In this document: in pieces, positions 16,356 through 24,644 of the stretch | How the letters are laid out: the number at the start of each line of letters is the position of its first letter | Numbering within the stretch: the first letter of the stretch is position 1 | DNA from: Clostridia bacterium | GTDB lineage: Bacteria > Bacillota > Clostridia > Oscillospirales > CAG-272 | Direction: 5' to 3' | Length of the DNA stretch: 40,086 bases | NCBI GenBank assembly: GCA_017462615.1 | Contig: JAFTQT010000052.1 | Coordinates: 1 to 40,086, forward strand | Position numbers and translations under genes: made by a program | The notes under the pieces: model-generated | The model's input: only the letters and a program-made list of their open reading frames with translations | Databases searched by the model: none | Told to the model about the DNA's origin: nothing

Positions 16356-17141
16356 TCACAGCTCGGTAACATGATCTGGGGCGGCGGCCTCCACGTGGAC
16401 GGCAAAGCCCGCAAGGGCTGCACGCACCTCCGAGAGCGCCAGCTCCGGCAGATTGTTGGTTTCGGACAAATGAGCCAACAAAAGGCGGCGGGTGCCGGTA
16501 GCGGCAAGACGAGCGCAGAACGCGGCACAATCGCCGTTGGAGAGGTGGCCGTTTCGGGAAGCGATACGGCGTTTCAAATCGTAAGGGTAAGGGCCATCGG
16601 CCAGCATTTCCGGGTCGTGGTTACATTCTATCACCACCGCTTCGCACCCAAGGAGGCCTTCCTCCACGGCGGGCGTGATGCAGCCAAGGTCAGTGGCGTA
16701 GCCGATTTCGTGCACCGTTTGGCCACTAAATTGAATACGGTACCCCACGCTGCAGCAACTGTCATGAGGTGTGGGGAAGGAGCGAAGGGTGAAGGGACCT
16801 ACCGTTTCGGTAAAAAGGGGCGGGTGGATCACCAGCCGCTCCCGTAGTGCGTCGCTTGCCGTGCGGCAAAGCCGTTCGGCCGAGGCGCGCACAATATGTA
16901 CCGGAACGGTACGGTTTTTGAGAAACACCTCCAGGGCGGAGGTGTGGTCCCGGTGCTCGTGGGTGAGGAAAATAGCAGAAAGCTGCTCCGGTACGACGCC
17001 TGCCGCATCAAGGGCCGCCGTCAAGGCCTTGGCGGAGCGTCCCGCGTCGATCAAAACCGCGGTATTGCCGGCGGTGAGCAGAGCTGCGTTGCCTGTGGAG
17101 CCGGAATAGAGCAGCTTCAGCGTGTAGGGATATTCCATCAT
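16356..17141 (-). CDS. metallo-beta-lactamase-fold hydrolase (WalJ/YycJ-like)
   Basis: This 261-residue metallo-beta-lactamase-fold protein has the metal-binding motif THEHRDH and downstream ligands in PTPHDSCCSVGY, the YATDLGC segment and HLSETNN. It fits the YycJ/WalJ group, proposed to act on nucleic acids or in coordinating wall metabolism with division. The start lies one base after the stop of the upstream membrane protein, so the two are cotranscribed. ATG 17138 is an equally possible start. Confidence 0.82.
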   Translation of the reverse strand: MMEYPYTLKLLYSGSTGNAALLTAGNTAVLIDAGRSAKALTAALDAAGVVPEQLSAIFLTHEHRDHTSALEVFLKNRTVPVHIVRASAERLCRTASDALRERLVIHPPLFTETVGPFTLRSFPTPHDSCCSVGYRIQFSGQTVHEIGYATDLGCITPAVEEGLLGCEAVVIECNHDPEMLADGPYPYDLKRRIASRNGHLSNGDCAAFCARLAATGTRRLLLAHLSETNNLPELALSEVRAALAGFAVHVEAAAPDHVTEL

Positions 17142-17142
17142 A

Positions 17143-17574
17143 TCAGCCTCGCAGAAAGGGGTCGATGATAAAAAGATCTACCGCGTCAATGAAAAAGGTG
17201 AAGATCAAGGGGAAGATGATGGTCAGCATCCATTTGGATTTCTCAACCCGTATCCGGGCATCCTCCAGAAATGCCGCCTTTTGCTCCTCTGGCCATTCGG
17301 ACGGGAGCTGCTCGGGCATCACGCCGTTGCGGTAGAAAAAGCGGTTATAAATGAGATAGGCAAGGCCGAAGCCCAGGAGCAGAGCCATATACAGCACCAT
17401 TAAAAGGAAGGAGCCGAAGGTCTGATCGGTGAGCTCGGCATAGGCCAACAGAATACGATAGAGCATAAAAAACAGCAGGGTATTGAGAGCAAGCAGCAGA
17501 AGATAGCGGCGGTTTTGTCGCTTCTTTTCCGGAGAAAGCTCCTTCCTCTCCCGAGGCTCGCGGGGGTACGGCAT
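17143..17574 (-). CDS. three-helix membrane protein, unknown
   Basis: This 143-residue protein has a basic N-terminus (ERKELSPEKKRQNRRY) and three hydrophobic segments (about 25-41, 54-77 and 115-140), the last ending DAVDLFIIDPFLRG. I do not recognise a characterised family. Similar small membrane proteins often sit beside the yycJ-like hydrolase in Clostridia, but I cannot name it. I chose ATG 17574, five bases after the galK stop, because an upstream in-frame ATG would lie deep inside galK. Confidence 0.65.
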   Translation of the reverse strand: MPYPREPRERKELSPEKKRQNRRYLLLLALNTLLFFMLYRILLAYAELTDQTFGSFLLMVLYMALLLGFGLAYLIYNRFFYRNGVMPEQLPSEWPEEQKAAFLEDARIRVEKSKWMLTIIFPLIFTFFIDAVDLFIIDPFLRG

Positions 17575-17579
17575 AGGCT

Positions 17580-18866
17580 TCAGCAAACGCGGGTAGCACC
17601 CTCGGCGCGAATGGAGAGGGGCATGCAAGCGCCCTTGCCAAATACGCCGTCCATCAGGGCACAGTAGCCGGCAACGTCCTCGGTGGGCACGTAGGCTTGA
17701 ATGGTGCCGGCAAAGCCACCGCCATGGACGCGGAAGGCTGCTTTTTTACTGCCAAGGTAACGCTCGGAAAGGCACAGTGCAAGGGAAAGACCCTGCTCCG
17801 CCACGTTTTTGGTGGTATAGACGTTCTGCAGATAGTTGAAGGAGGAGCGGCCGGAGGCCAGCACCTCGGCAAAGAAGGCGTCAAGATCGCCGGAGAGCAA
17901 GGCGTCCTTTCCGGCAGAAACGCGGCGGTTTTCTGCAAAGAAATGCAACGCGCGCAAAATGGCGCGGTCGCCCACCTGCTCTCGCAGAGCCGGAATGGCG
18001 GCGATGAGCGCTTCCTCGTCGGACTCCCGAAGCACGCTCTTACCCAGCGCCGCGGCCACGGCCTTCATCTCGGCGGGAACGGCGGCGTAATCCGGGGTGA
18101 GATCGGCATGGTTGCCGCCGGTGTTTACGATGCAGAGGCTGTAGCCGGCTGCCGTAATGTCAAACTGCACCTGTTCAATGACGGGAGCCGCGTTATCGGC
18201 GAAATCAATGGCAATGATGCCGCCAACGGCGCAGGCCATCTGATCCATCAATCCGCAAGGCTTGCCGAAGAAGGCGTTTTCAGCGTATTGAGCGATCTTG
18301 GCGATCTCCACGTTGCTGACGGTGCCCTCGTTATAGAAATGGTTCTCGATATTGCCGATCATCACCTCAAAGGCGGCGGAGGAGGAAAGGCCGGAGCCCT
18401 TCAGCACGCTGGAGGTGGTGTAGGCCACGAAGCCGCCGGCCTTGTGGCCGTTGCGGCAAAGTCCCGCGCACATACCTGCCACGATGGCGTCGGATTTGGA
18501 AAAGCGCGCCTCGCGGGGCGTGTCGAAGTCCGCGATGTCCACCACGTCCTCGGGGAAGCCCTCAGACTTCACCCGCACGATGCTGTCGGTGGTGGGGGAG
18601 GCAACGGCGATGATATCCAGATCAATGGAGGCGGCAATGACACAGCCCCGATTGTGGTCGGTATGGTTGCCGGCGAGCTCGCTGCGGCCGGATACGGAAA
18701 AGAGAGAGACTTCGCGATCGGCGCCGTACAGGGCAGCAAATTCACCGATGGCGGCAAGATAGCGCTCTTTTTGCTTGCCCAGTGCAGCAGCACCACCGTA
18801 CAGGGCGGTGAGGCGGGTGTCCAATGCGCCTTCCTTGATGGCGCTGCAAAGTGCTATGGTGTTCAT
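17580..18866 (-). CDS. galK: galactokinase
   Basis: This GHMP kinase phosphorylates galactose at C1 in the Leloir pathway. The 428-residue product shows the galactokinase signature GRSELAGNHTDHNRG, the GHMP ATP-binding motif LKGSGLSSSAAFE, PCGLMDQMAC and a C-terminal VHGGGFAGTIQAYVP. AGGAGGAAAA precedes ATG 18866. It is 15 bases downstream of hprK and must share its promoter, unlike the usual galK-galT pairing. Specificity for galactose rather than another sugar is likely but inferred from motifs. Confidence 0.9.
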   Translation of the reverse strand: MNTIALCSAIKEGALDTRLTALYGGAAALGKQKERYLAAIGEFAALYGADREVSLFSVSGRSELAGNHTDHNRGCVIAASIDLDIIAVASPTTDSIVRVKSEGFPEDVVDIADFDTPREARFSKSDAIVAGMCAGLCRNGHKAGGFVAYTTSSVLKGSGLSSSAAFEVMIGNIENHFYNEGTVSNVEIAKIAQYAENAFFGKPCGLMDQMACAVGGIIAIDFADNAAPVIEQVQFDITAAGYSLCIVNTGGNHADLTPDYAAVPAEMKAVAAALGKSVLRESDEEALIAAIPALREQVGDRAILRALHFFAENRRVSAGKDALLSGDLDAFFAEVLASGRSSFNYLQNVYTTKNVAEQGLSLALCLSERYLGSKKAAFRVHGGGFAGTIQAYVPTEDVAGYCALMDGVFGKGACMPLSIRAEGATRVC

Positions 18867-18881
18867 GTGATTTTCCTCCTG

Positions 18882-19814
18882 TTATTCAAGGCCCATCTGG
18901 CCCATCAGCTTGCGGTTGAATTCCTCCGCAGTATTGTAGCCCATTTTTTTCTGGCGGTTGTTCATGGCGGCGATCTCCAGAATAATGGCCAGGTTGCGGC
19001 CGGGCTTGACGGGAATGGTGATACTGGGCACCTCGATGCCGAGAATGTCCATGGTCTGCTTGTCAAGGCCGAGGCGGTCGTACATCTTCCCCTGGATCCA
19101 GGGCTCCAGATTGATGACCAGATCGATGCTTTGGGTATCCTTGACGGCACCCATTCCGAAGATGCGGCGCACGTCCACAATGCCGATGCCCCGCAGCTCT
19201 ACGTAGTGGCGGATAATGGGGGGCGCGGTGTCCACCAGACGGATGGCAGATACCTTTTTGATCTCCACCGCGTCATCAGCGATCAGACGGTGACCGCGCT
19301 TGACCAGCTCGATGGCGGTTTCACTTTTACCAACGCCGGAGTCGCCCAGCAGCAAAAGACCCTCGCCGTACACCTCCACCAGTACACCGTGACGGGTGAT
19401 ACGGGGCGCCAGCTCCACGTTCAGAAAGGCGATGAGCGCTGCCGTGAAGGCGCTGGTGCGCTCCTTGGTAACCAGCAGTGGCACGCCGTAGCGGGCAGCG
19501 GCATCCTTCATGTGGGGAAAGGCGGGCAGACTGGTGGTCAGAATGATGGCCGCAGAGCGATGACGGAAGAGATCCTCGATCTTCGCGTTGCGGGTGGCCT
19601 CCTCCCGCTGCTCCAGATACAGATGCTCAGCCTTGCCCATGATCTGAATACGAGAGGGCTCAAACATATCGAAAAAGCCCGCCAGCGCAAGACCCGGGCG
19701 GTTGACCTCGGTGTTGGAGATCATGATTTTTTCGGCCTCGTCCGGCAGATAGATCGGCTCCAGAGCGAATTTTTCAATCAAGGTAGCAAGGGAAATGCTA
19801 TATGTTTCTTGCAT
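18882..19814 (-). CDS. hprK: HPr kinase/phosphorylase
   Basis: This bifunctional enzyme phosphorylates and dephosphorylates Ser46 of HPr, the central switch of carbon catabolite repression in Bacillota. The 310-residue product has an N-terminal Hpr_K_N-type domain and Walker A GDSGVGKS (157-164). It also has RLIADDAV, the family signature VELRGIGIVDVRRIFGMGA and the C-terminal KPGRNLAIILEIAAMNNR. AAAGGAGAAGAG precedes the start. In many relatives lgt follows hprK; here galK does. Confidence 0.96.
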   Translation of the reverse strand: MQETYSISLATLIEKFALEPIYLPDEAEKIMISNTEVNRPGLALAGFFDMFEPSRIQIMGKAEHLYLEQREEATRNAKIEDLFRHRSAAIILTTSLPAFPHMKDAAARYGVPLLVTKERTSAFTAALIAFLNVELAPRITRHGVLVEVYGEGLLLLGDSGVGKSETAIELVKRGHRLIADDAVEIKKVSAIRLVDTAPPIIRHYVELRGIGIVDVRRIFGMGAVKDTQSIDLVINLEPWIQGKMYDRLGLDKQTMDILGIEVPSITIPVKPGRNLAIILEIAAMNNRQKKMGYNTAEEFNRKLMGQMGLE

Positions 19815-19854
19815 AGCTCTTCTCCTTTACACAATGTATTTTCTGTTAAGTAGT

Positions 19855-19883
19855 ATTATAGCATAAAACGCCGCGGTTTGAAA
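19855..19883 (-). promoter_or_regulatory. promoter of hprK-galK operon
   Basis: Minus strand: TTTCAA (19878-19883), a 17-base spacer, perfect TATAAT (19855-19860), about 40 bases before hprK. The -35 is weak. I did not find a convincing catabolite-responsive element. Confidence 0.55.
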
Positions 19884-19957
19884 GAGGAAATTTTGATTTT
19901 TTTCAAAAAGTATTGAGGAATGTGGCAGGAGTTCATATTTTCGTCACAACTATAAAT

Positions 19958-19963
19958 TATAAT
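19958..19963 (+). promoter_or_regulatory. possible -10 box of parvulin-like lipoprotein gene
   Basis: Perfect TATAAT in an AT-rich stretch 36 bases before ATG 19999. No good -35 hexamer is seen at the expected spacing. Confidence 0.35.
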
Positions 19964-19998
19964 TAAGAAAAGCGCAACGACAAAAAAGGAGTTTTGAT

Positions 19999-21162
19999 AT
20001 GAAAAAAGGTTTCATTCTGCGCACAGTCACATTGCTGTTGACGATGACCCTGTTGGCATTGACGCTGACGGCCTGCTCCGGTCCCGTGCCTACGCCCCGC
20101 GCGGGCAAGGTGGTGGCAACGGCCGGCGGTGAGGATATTTATTACGACGAGCTGTATTTTCTCGCGAAGAACCATATTGAGGATATGGAGAAGCTGAAGG
20201 GCGAGGATTATCTGCAGCAGGAGGGTGCCGTTGCCGAGGTGGCGGACTTTGTGTGGAAAAATCTGGTCACTCGTGATCACGCCCTGATCTCCGTCGGTCG
20301 GGATTACGGCATTGACATCACCGAGGGGGAGATCGCCGAGGAGGTGGAAAAGCACCTGGATGGATTGATCACCGATTCCTTTGAGGGTGGCTACGACGAA
20401 TATGTTGCCGTCCTCGACAAGCAGCACATGACCGACCGTTACGTGCGCACCTATCTTGCGGTGGAGAATTATCTTGCCACGGCCATCGTCAAGGAAATGA
20501 TGAAGCGGGGGGAGCTGGATACCTCCGATGCGGCAGCCGAGGCGCATATTTACGGCGAGGATCTCATTCGTACCGTGCACGTGTTTATCAGCAACACCAA
20601 TGACCTCTACACCAAGGAGGAAAATGCCACCCATGCAGCAGAGATCCAAAAGGAGCTTTCTGCCATCACCGATGATGCGAAGCGCTATGAGGCCATGCGT
20701 GAGGCTATTGGCGGCAAGTATAACAATGATTTTTCCGATCTCGCAGGGAATGGCTTCTATTTCTCCCGCGGTGAGATGAACGACTTCTATGAGGATGCAG
20801 CCTTTGCGCTGAAGGAATACGGCGTCAGCGACGTGGTGGAGACTGCCGAGGGCTACTACGTCATTATGCGTATGCCCAAGAGCGAGACGTATATCAAGGA
20901 GCATTTCCAGGAGCTGAAGGAAAAAACCTATTTTATTATTCTCAACGGCATGGTAGAAAAGCGGTTTTCGGAAATGAAGCTGGAGAAAACGAGCTTTGGC
21001 GGTGGGTTGGACGTAACCGATCTGCCCGTCATCCACGCGGACGGCGGCTTGTGGATCTACGTCAGCTCGGGCATCGTTGTAGGTGCCATCGTGCTCGTGG
21101 TAGGCTCTATGCTGTTCGGTCGTGTCCTGAAGGGTCGAAAGGGCAAGCACGGCTCAAAATAA
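19999..21162 (+). CDS. parvulin-like foldase lipoprotein with C-terminal helix
   Basis: This 387-residue exported protein has a lipoprotein signal peptide with lipobox LTAC (C26). A SurA/PrsA-like N-terminal chaperone region covers about 35-190. A rotamase-like region (about 190-305) carries HVFISN, GNGFYFSRGEMNDFYEDAAF and the closing ETAEGYYVIMRM. It may help fold exported proteins at the outer face of the membrane. Unusually, it ends with a second membrane helix (about 352-372) and a basic tail (GRKGKHGSK), so it may be anchored at both ends. AAAAGGAG precedes ATG 19999. Catalytic activity is uncertain. Confidence 0.8.
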   Translation: MKKGFILRTVTLLLTMTLLALTLTACSGPVPTPRAGKVVATAGGEDIYYDELYFLAKNHIEDMEKLKGEDYLQQEGAVAEVADFVWKNLVTRDHALISVGRDYGIDITEGEIAEEVEKHLDGLITDSFEGGYDEYVAVLDKQHMTDRYVRTYLAVENYLATAIVKEMMKRGELDTSDAAAEAHIYGEDLIRTVHVFISNTNDLYTKEENATHAAEIQKELSAITDDAKRYEAMREAIGGKYNNDFSDLAGNGFYFSRGEMNDFYEDAAFALKEYGVSDVVETAEGYYVIMRMPKSETYIKEHFQELKEKTYFIILNGMVEKRFSEMKLEKTSFGGGLDVTDLPVIHADGGLWIYVSSGIVVGAIVLVVGSMLFGRVLKGRKGKHGSK

Positions 21163-21228
21163 ATCATAATTAAAAATAATCCATACCGTTTGGGTGCTTT
21201 TTGTGAAAAACGGTGATTTTGCCTGGTT

Positions 21229-21268
21229 GGGCAGCGCAAGAATTTCTTGCGCTGCCCTTGCTTTTTTT
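21229..21268 (+). terminator. terminator of parvulin-like gene
   Basis: GGGCAGCGCAAGA (21229-21241) pairs perfectly with TCTTGCGCTGCCC (21245-21257), followed by TTGCTTTTTTT. Confidence 0.9.
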
Positions 21269-21280
21269 GCGTTGGGACGC

Positions 21281-21309
21281 TTGATTTTTGTATTTTTATA
21301 TGTTATACT
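21281..21309 (+). promoter_or_regulatory. promoter of dCMP deaminase operon
   Basis: TTGATT (21281-21286), a 17-base spacer and TATACT (21304-21309), about 65 bases before ATG 21375. It lies just after the preceding terminator. Confidence 0.7.
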
Positions 21310-21374
21310 ATATTCTGTATAATTATATTCTCTTAAAATAAGAGAATGGGGCGAGGCCCCGGAAAGGATGCCTT

Positions 21375-21863
21375 ATGGATCGTGTTTCCAAAACCAACTA
21401 CTATCTGGACATTGCCCAAACGGTGGCCGAGCGCGCCACGTGCCTGCGCCGCAAATTCGGTGCCATCATCGTGAAAAACGACGTGATCGTTTCCACGGGC
21501 TACAACGGTGCTCCCCGCGGCCGTAAAAACTGCAACGATCTTGCCTTTTGCCAGCGAGAGAAGCTGGGGATTCCCCGTGGTGAGCGCTACGAGCTGTGTC
21601 GTTCGGTGCACGCGGAGCAGAACGCCATCATTGCCGCGCCTCGCGAGCAGATGCTGGGCGCCACTCTTTACATGGCCTGCGTGAACCCTGAGGACGGCTC
21701 TCTTTACGCTGGCTGCAACAGCTGCATGATGTGCAAGCGCGTGATCCTCAACGCAGGCATTGAGACCGTGGTGGTACGGGATACGCCTACCGAGTATCGG
21801 GTCATCCGCACGGCGGATTGGATCGAGGATGATGATTCCCTCACCGGAAAGCTGGGGTATTGA
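21375..21863 (+). CDS. deoxycytidylate (dCMP) deaminase
   Basis: This zinc enzyme converts dCMP to dUMP for thymidylate synthesis; in Bacillus it corresponds to ComEB. The 162-residue product shows GYNGAPRG, the zinc/catalytic motif HAEQNAI (H79, E81), and further zinc cysteines in the CNSCMMC region (C117, C120). The N-terminal YYLDIAQTVAERATC is typical. The start follows GGAAAGGA. It heads a run of closely spaced genes ending in tsaD. Confidence 0.92.
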   Translation: MDRVSKTNYYLDIAQTVAERATCLRRKFGAIIVKNDVIVSTGYNGAPRGRKNCNDLAFCQREKLGIPRGERYELCRSVHAEQNAIIAAPREQMLGATLYMACVNPEDGSLYAGCNSCMMCKRVILNAGIETVVVRDTPTEYRVIRTADWIEDDDSLTGKLGY

Positions 21864-21866
21864 TCT

Positions 21867-22508
21867 GTGAAGCGAAGCGTTCTTTTGCTTTTGCTGCTTT
21901 CCCTGCTGCTTGCAGGCTGCAAGCAGGGCTTGCCTGTCTTTACGGTGGATGCAGATGGCAATGGTTATACCAATAAGGAGACCGGCGTGCATTATGCGGC
22001 GCTGGATTTCCACTACGAGGCTGTCAAGCGTGGTACCGCTGTGGGCGCCTATACCAATAAAAAATTGGACTATACACGCAGCTTCTACAGTATTCCGGGC
22101 GTGGATGCATCCCTGTTTCTCACCGACGATGATCTGACGGTCTGGTATGCGGGAGACGCGGTGATCGATGCCGCCACGTGGGAGCTTTCCGGCGTTTTGA
22201 TCTGTCAGGAGGAGGCCATTTCCGTGGAGCTTTTTGGCCTTTTGCCCGGCGAGGAGGATGCGGCCATTGCGGAAATTCAGACCCTGTGGTTTTCCGGCGA
22301 GGCTACCGAGCTGCCGGAGGGCACCGCCATGCTGTGCCGCACCGTGAAGCTTTCTACCAAGGCCTGGCCGGGGCTTTACTACTCCTTCTATTTTTACCTG
22401 TACGAAAGCGGCGAGGCTTACTTCTACGCGCCCGTTCCCAGTCGCGCGGTGGCTGTACCCGAGGCGCTTGTTGAGAAATTCCTACCGGACGAGGAGGCTG
22501 AGGCATGA
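21867..22508 (+). CDS. putative lipoprotein, unknown
   Basis: This 213-residue protein has a signal peptide of leucines and lipobox LLAGC (C18). The mature part has no motif I recognise; it is rich in aromatic residues and acidic patches and probably beta-structured. GTG 21867 is the only start that keeps the signal peptide; it lies three bases after the dCMP deaminase stop, with no strong Shine-Dalgarno, so translation may be coupled. Its stop overlaps the phosphatase start (ATGA). Confidence 0.7.
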   Translation: MKRSVLLLLLLSLLLAGCKQGLPVFTVDADGNGYTNKETGVHYAALDFHYEAVKRGTAVGAYTNKKLDYTRSFYSIPGVDASLFLTDDDLTVWYAGDAVIDAATWELSGVLICQEEAISVELFGLLPGEEDAAIAEIQTLWFSGEATELPEGTAMLCRTVKLSTKAWPGLYYSFYFYLYESGEAYFYAPVPSRAVAVPEALVEKFLPDEEAEA

Positions 22509-23044
22509 TCGCTACCGAAATGAAGCCGAGGATCGCCACGGACGGTACCTGCCCCGAGGAAGGGCTTCGAGTGCTCTTTGTTTGCACCGGTAACACCTGC
22601 CGTTCCCCTATGGCAGCGGCCTTGCTCAATCATTTCGCCCGCCCCCGCGAGGTCTGCTCCGTGGGATGCGAAGCGGCGCCACGGCGCTTTATTGCCACCT
22701 CTGCCGGACTTTACGCCAACGAGGGGGCGCCTATCACACCCACCGCTGCCGAGGCCCTGTCGGAATTTGGTATTCCGGCGCTGCCCGGCAACGACTATAC
22801 CGCTCATCGGGCGAGAGGGGTGACGGAGGAGTTGCTTTCCGCTGCGGATATCGTGGTGGGCATCAGCGCTGCCCACGCCATGGAGCTGATGATGCGCTAT
22901 CCCGATCAGGCCTCCAAGATCACGACCTTTGAGACCGATATTCCCGATCCCTTCGGCGGTACGGCGGAGGTTTACCGCGCCTGTCTGTTGCAGCTCTCCC
23001 ATTGCGTGAAGCGGCTGTTTTTCAGCGGGGAGGGTGCACAGTGA
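22505..23044 (+). CDS. low-molecular-weight protein tyrosine phosphatase family
   Basis: This 179-residue cytoplasmic protein has the LMW-PTP P-loop CTGNTCRS (C27 to R33, the CX5R signature), SAGLYANEGAPITP and the general-acid loop DIPDPFGG. Relatives dephosphorylate phosphotyrosine or phosphoarginine (YwlE-like) proteins; the target cannot be inferred. The N-terminus is about 20 residues longer than usual. Start and stop overlap its neighbours, so it sits in the same operon as rimI and tsaD. Confidence 0.85.
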   Translation: MIATEMKPRIATDGTCPEEGLRVLFVCTGNTCRSPMAAALLNHFARPREVCSVGCEAAPRRFIATSAGLYANEGAPITPTAAEALSEFGIPALPGNDYTAHRARGVTEELLSAADIVVGISAAHAMELMMRYPDQASKITTFETDIPDPFGGTAEVYRACLLQLSHCVKRLFFSGEGAQ

Positions 23045-23475
23045 CCGTCGCGCTGCTGACCTCGGCGCATCTTCCGGAGGTGGCCGCGCTGGAGGCTCTT
23101 TGCTTTCACGCTCCTTGGAGCGAGCAGTCCCTCCGGATGCTTTGCGGTGAGCAGGGCTTTGGGCTTGTGTGTCTTACGGAGGATGGCAGCGTTGCCGCCT
23201 ACGTGGGCGTTTTAACGGTGCTGGACGAGGGACAGATCACCAACGTGGCCACGCATCCGGATTTCAGACGCCGCGGCTGTGCCAATGCCGTTTTAGCGGC
23301 GCTGCTTGATGCGTGCCGCAAAAGAAGCATCCGCAGCCTGTCGCTGGAGGTGCGGGAAAGCAACGCCCCTGCCATTGCACTTTATGAGAAGCACGGCTTT
23401 CAGACGGCCGGTAAGCGCCCCGGCTTTTATAGCCACCCACGCGAAGCCGCGCTGGTCATGGTGGCGGAGATTTGA
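23041..23475 (+). CDS. rimI: ribosomal-protein N-acetyltransferase RimI-like
   Basis: This 144-residue GNAT acetyltransferase has LTSAHLPEVAALEALCF, the APWSEQSL motif typical of RimI, the acetyl-CoA loop THPDFRRRGCANAVL (a variant of RRxGxG/A) and LEVRESNAPAIALYEKHGF. It probably acetylates the N-terminus of a ribosomal protein such as S18, or another substrate. The GTG start at 23041 overlaps the previous stop. Position upstream of tsaD matches the common rimI-tsaD order. Confidence 0.88.
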   Translation: MTVALLTSAHLPEVAALEALCFHAPWSEQSLRMLCGEQGFGLVCLTEDGSVAAYVGVLTVLDEGQITNVATHPDFRRRGCANAVLAALLDACRKRSIRSLSLEVRESNAPAIALYEKHGFQTAGKRPGFYSHPREAALVMVAEI

Positions 23476-23514
23476 TGATATAAGATTCGCGCGCAAGCGC
23501 AAAAAGGTGACGTT

Positions 23515-24552
23515 ATGTATATTCTTGGAATGGAAAGCTCTTGCGATGAGACCTCCGCAGCGGTGCTGCGGGTGGAGGAGGGAAAACTCGCCATCGCTTC
23601 TAATATTGTGGCCTCCCAGGTGGAGACCCATCGGCTTTATGGCGGTGTGGTGCCGGAAATTGCCAGCCGCGCCCATATCGAGGCCGTCAGCGGCATTACC
23701 CGCGAGGCGCTGGATGCTGCCGGCATCGCGCCACAGGATCTCTCTGCCGTGGCTGTAACTGCTTTTCCGGGCTTGATCGGTGCCCTTTTGGTGGGCGTGA
23801 ATTTTGCCAAATCCTTTGCCTTTGCAAACGACATCCCTCTGGTGGCGGTGAACCACATCAAGGCTCACGTGGCGGCGGCATATCTCTCCGAGGTGACGCT
23901 GAAGCCCCCATTTCTTGCGTTGGTGGTATCCGGTGGCCATACCTCGCTGTTTGACGTGGCCGCTCCCACGGATTTCCGGGAGATCGGCGCCACCCGCGAC
24001 GATGCGGCGGGCGAGGCCTTTGATAAGATCGGCCGCGTGATCGGACTGCCCTATCCCGGCGGTGCCGCGCTGGATAAGCTGGCCTATGAGGGTGACGCCC
24101 ACGCTGTGCGGCTCCCCTCGCCCGCTTTGCAGGGCGATACTCTGGATTTCTCCTTCAGCGGCCTCAAAACCGCCGCTCTCAATACCATCAACACCTGCCG
24201 CCAAAGCGGTATGGAGGTGCCCAGAGCCGATCTTGCCGCCTCCTTTACCGAGGCGGTGGTCAGCGGCCTTGCCGTTAAGACCGAGGAGGCTCTGCTCCGC
24301 ACCGGCAGAAAAACGCTGGTTCTGGCCGGCGGCGTTGCTGCCAACTCCCACTTGCGTCGACGTCTGACGGAGACCTGTGACCGTCTCGGTGTACGGTTCG
24401 TGGTGCCGCCCATCTCTCTTTGCGGCGATAACGGTGCTATGGTAGCCGCTGCCGGATACTACGAATTTATGGAGGGGCGCTTTGCCGACGTATCCCTCAA
24501 CGCCTCCGCCCTCGACGAGCCGGAGACTGTGTATTCTAAAAAACAAGGCTAA
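23515..24552 (+). CDS. tsaD: tRNA N6-threonylcarbamoyladenosine transferase TsaD
   Basis: TsaD is the catalytic subunit that adds the threonylcarbamoyl group to A37 of ANN-decoding tRNAs, working with TsaB and TsaE. The 345-residue ASKHA-fold protein shows GMESSCDETS, GGVVPEIASRAH, the metal-binding NHIKAHV (H114, H118), VSGGHTSL, the DDAAGEAFDKIGR block and LAGGVAANSHLR. AAAAAGGTG precedes ATG. tsaB and tsaE are not in this window, although they are often adjacent. The gene was formerly called gcp or ygjD. Confidence 0.96.
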   Translation: MYILGMESSCDETSAAVLRVEEGKLAIASNIVASQVETHRLYGGVVPEIASRAHIEAVSGITREALDAAGIAPQDLSAVAVTAFPGLIGALLVGVNFAKSFAFANDIPLVAVNHIKAHVAAAYLSEVTLKPPFLALVVSGGHTSLFDVAAPTDFREIGATRDDAAGEAFDKIGRVIGLPYPGGAALDKLAYEGDAHAVRLPSPALQGDTLDFSFSGLKTAALNTINTCRQSGMEVPRADLAASFTEAVVSGLAVKTEEALLRTGRKTLVLAGGVAANSHLRRRLTETCDRLGVRFVVPPISLCGDNGAMVAAAGYYEFMEGRFADVSLNASALDEPETVYSKKQG

Positions 24553-24644
24553 TTTTTTGTCAAGCCCTTTTTTGAAAAAAGTGCAAATTCGGCATTTTCG
24601 ATAAAGTTTGCGAAAAATGTCAGCAAAGCAGTTTTCAACAGAAC

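Noticed and set aside
17697-19853. A 718-codon open frame opposite galK and hprK
   Set aside because: It spans two well-supported genes on the other strand and has no recognisable motif or proper start region.
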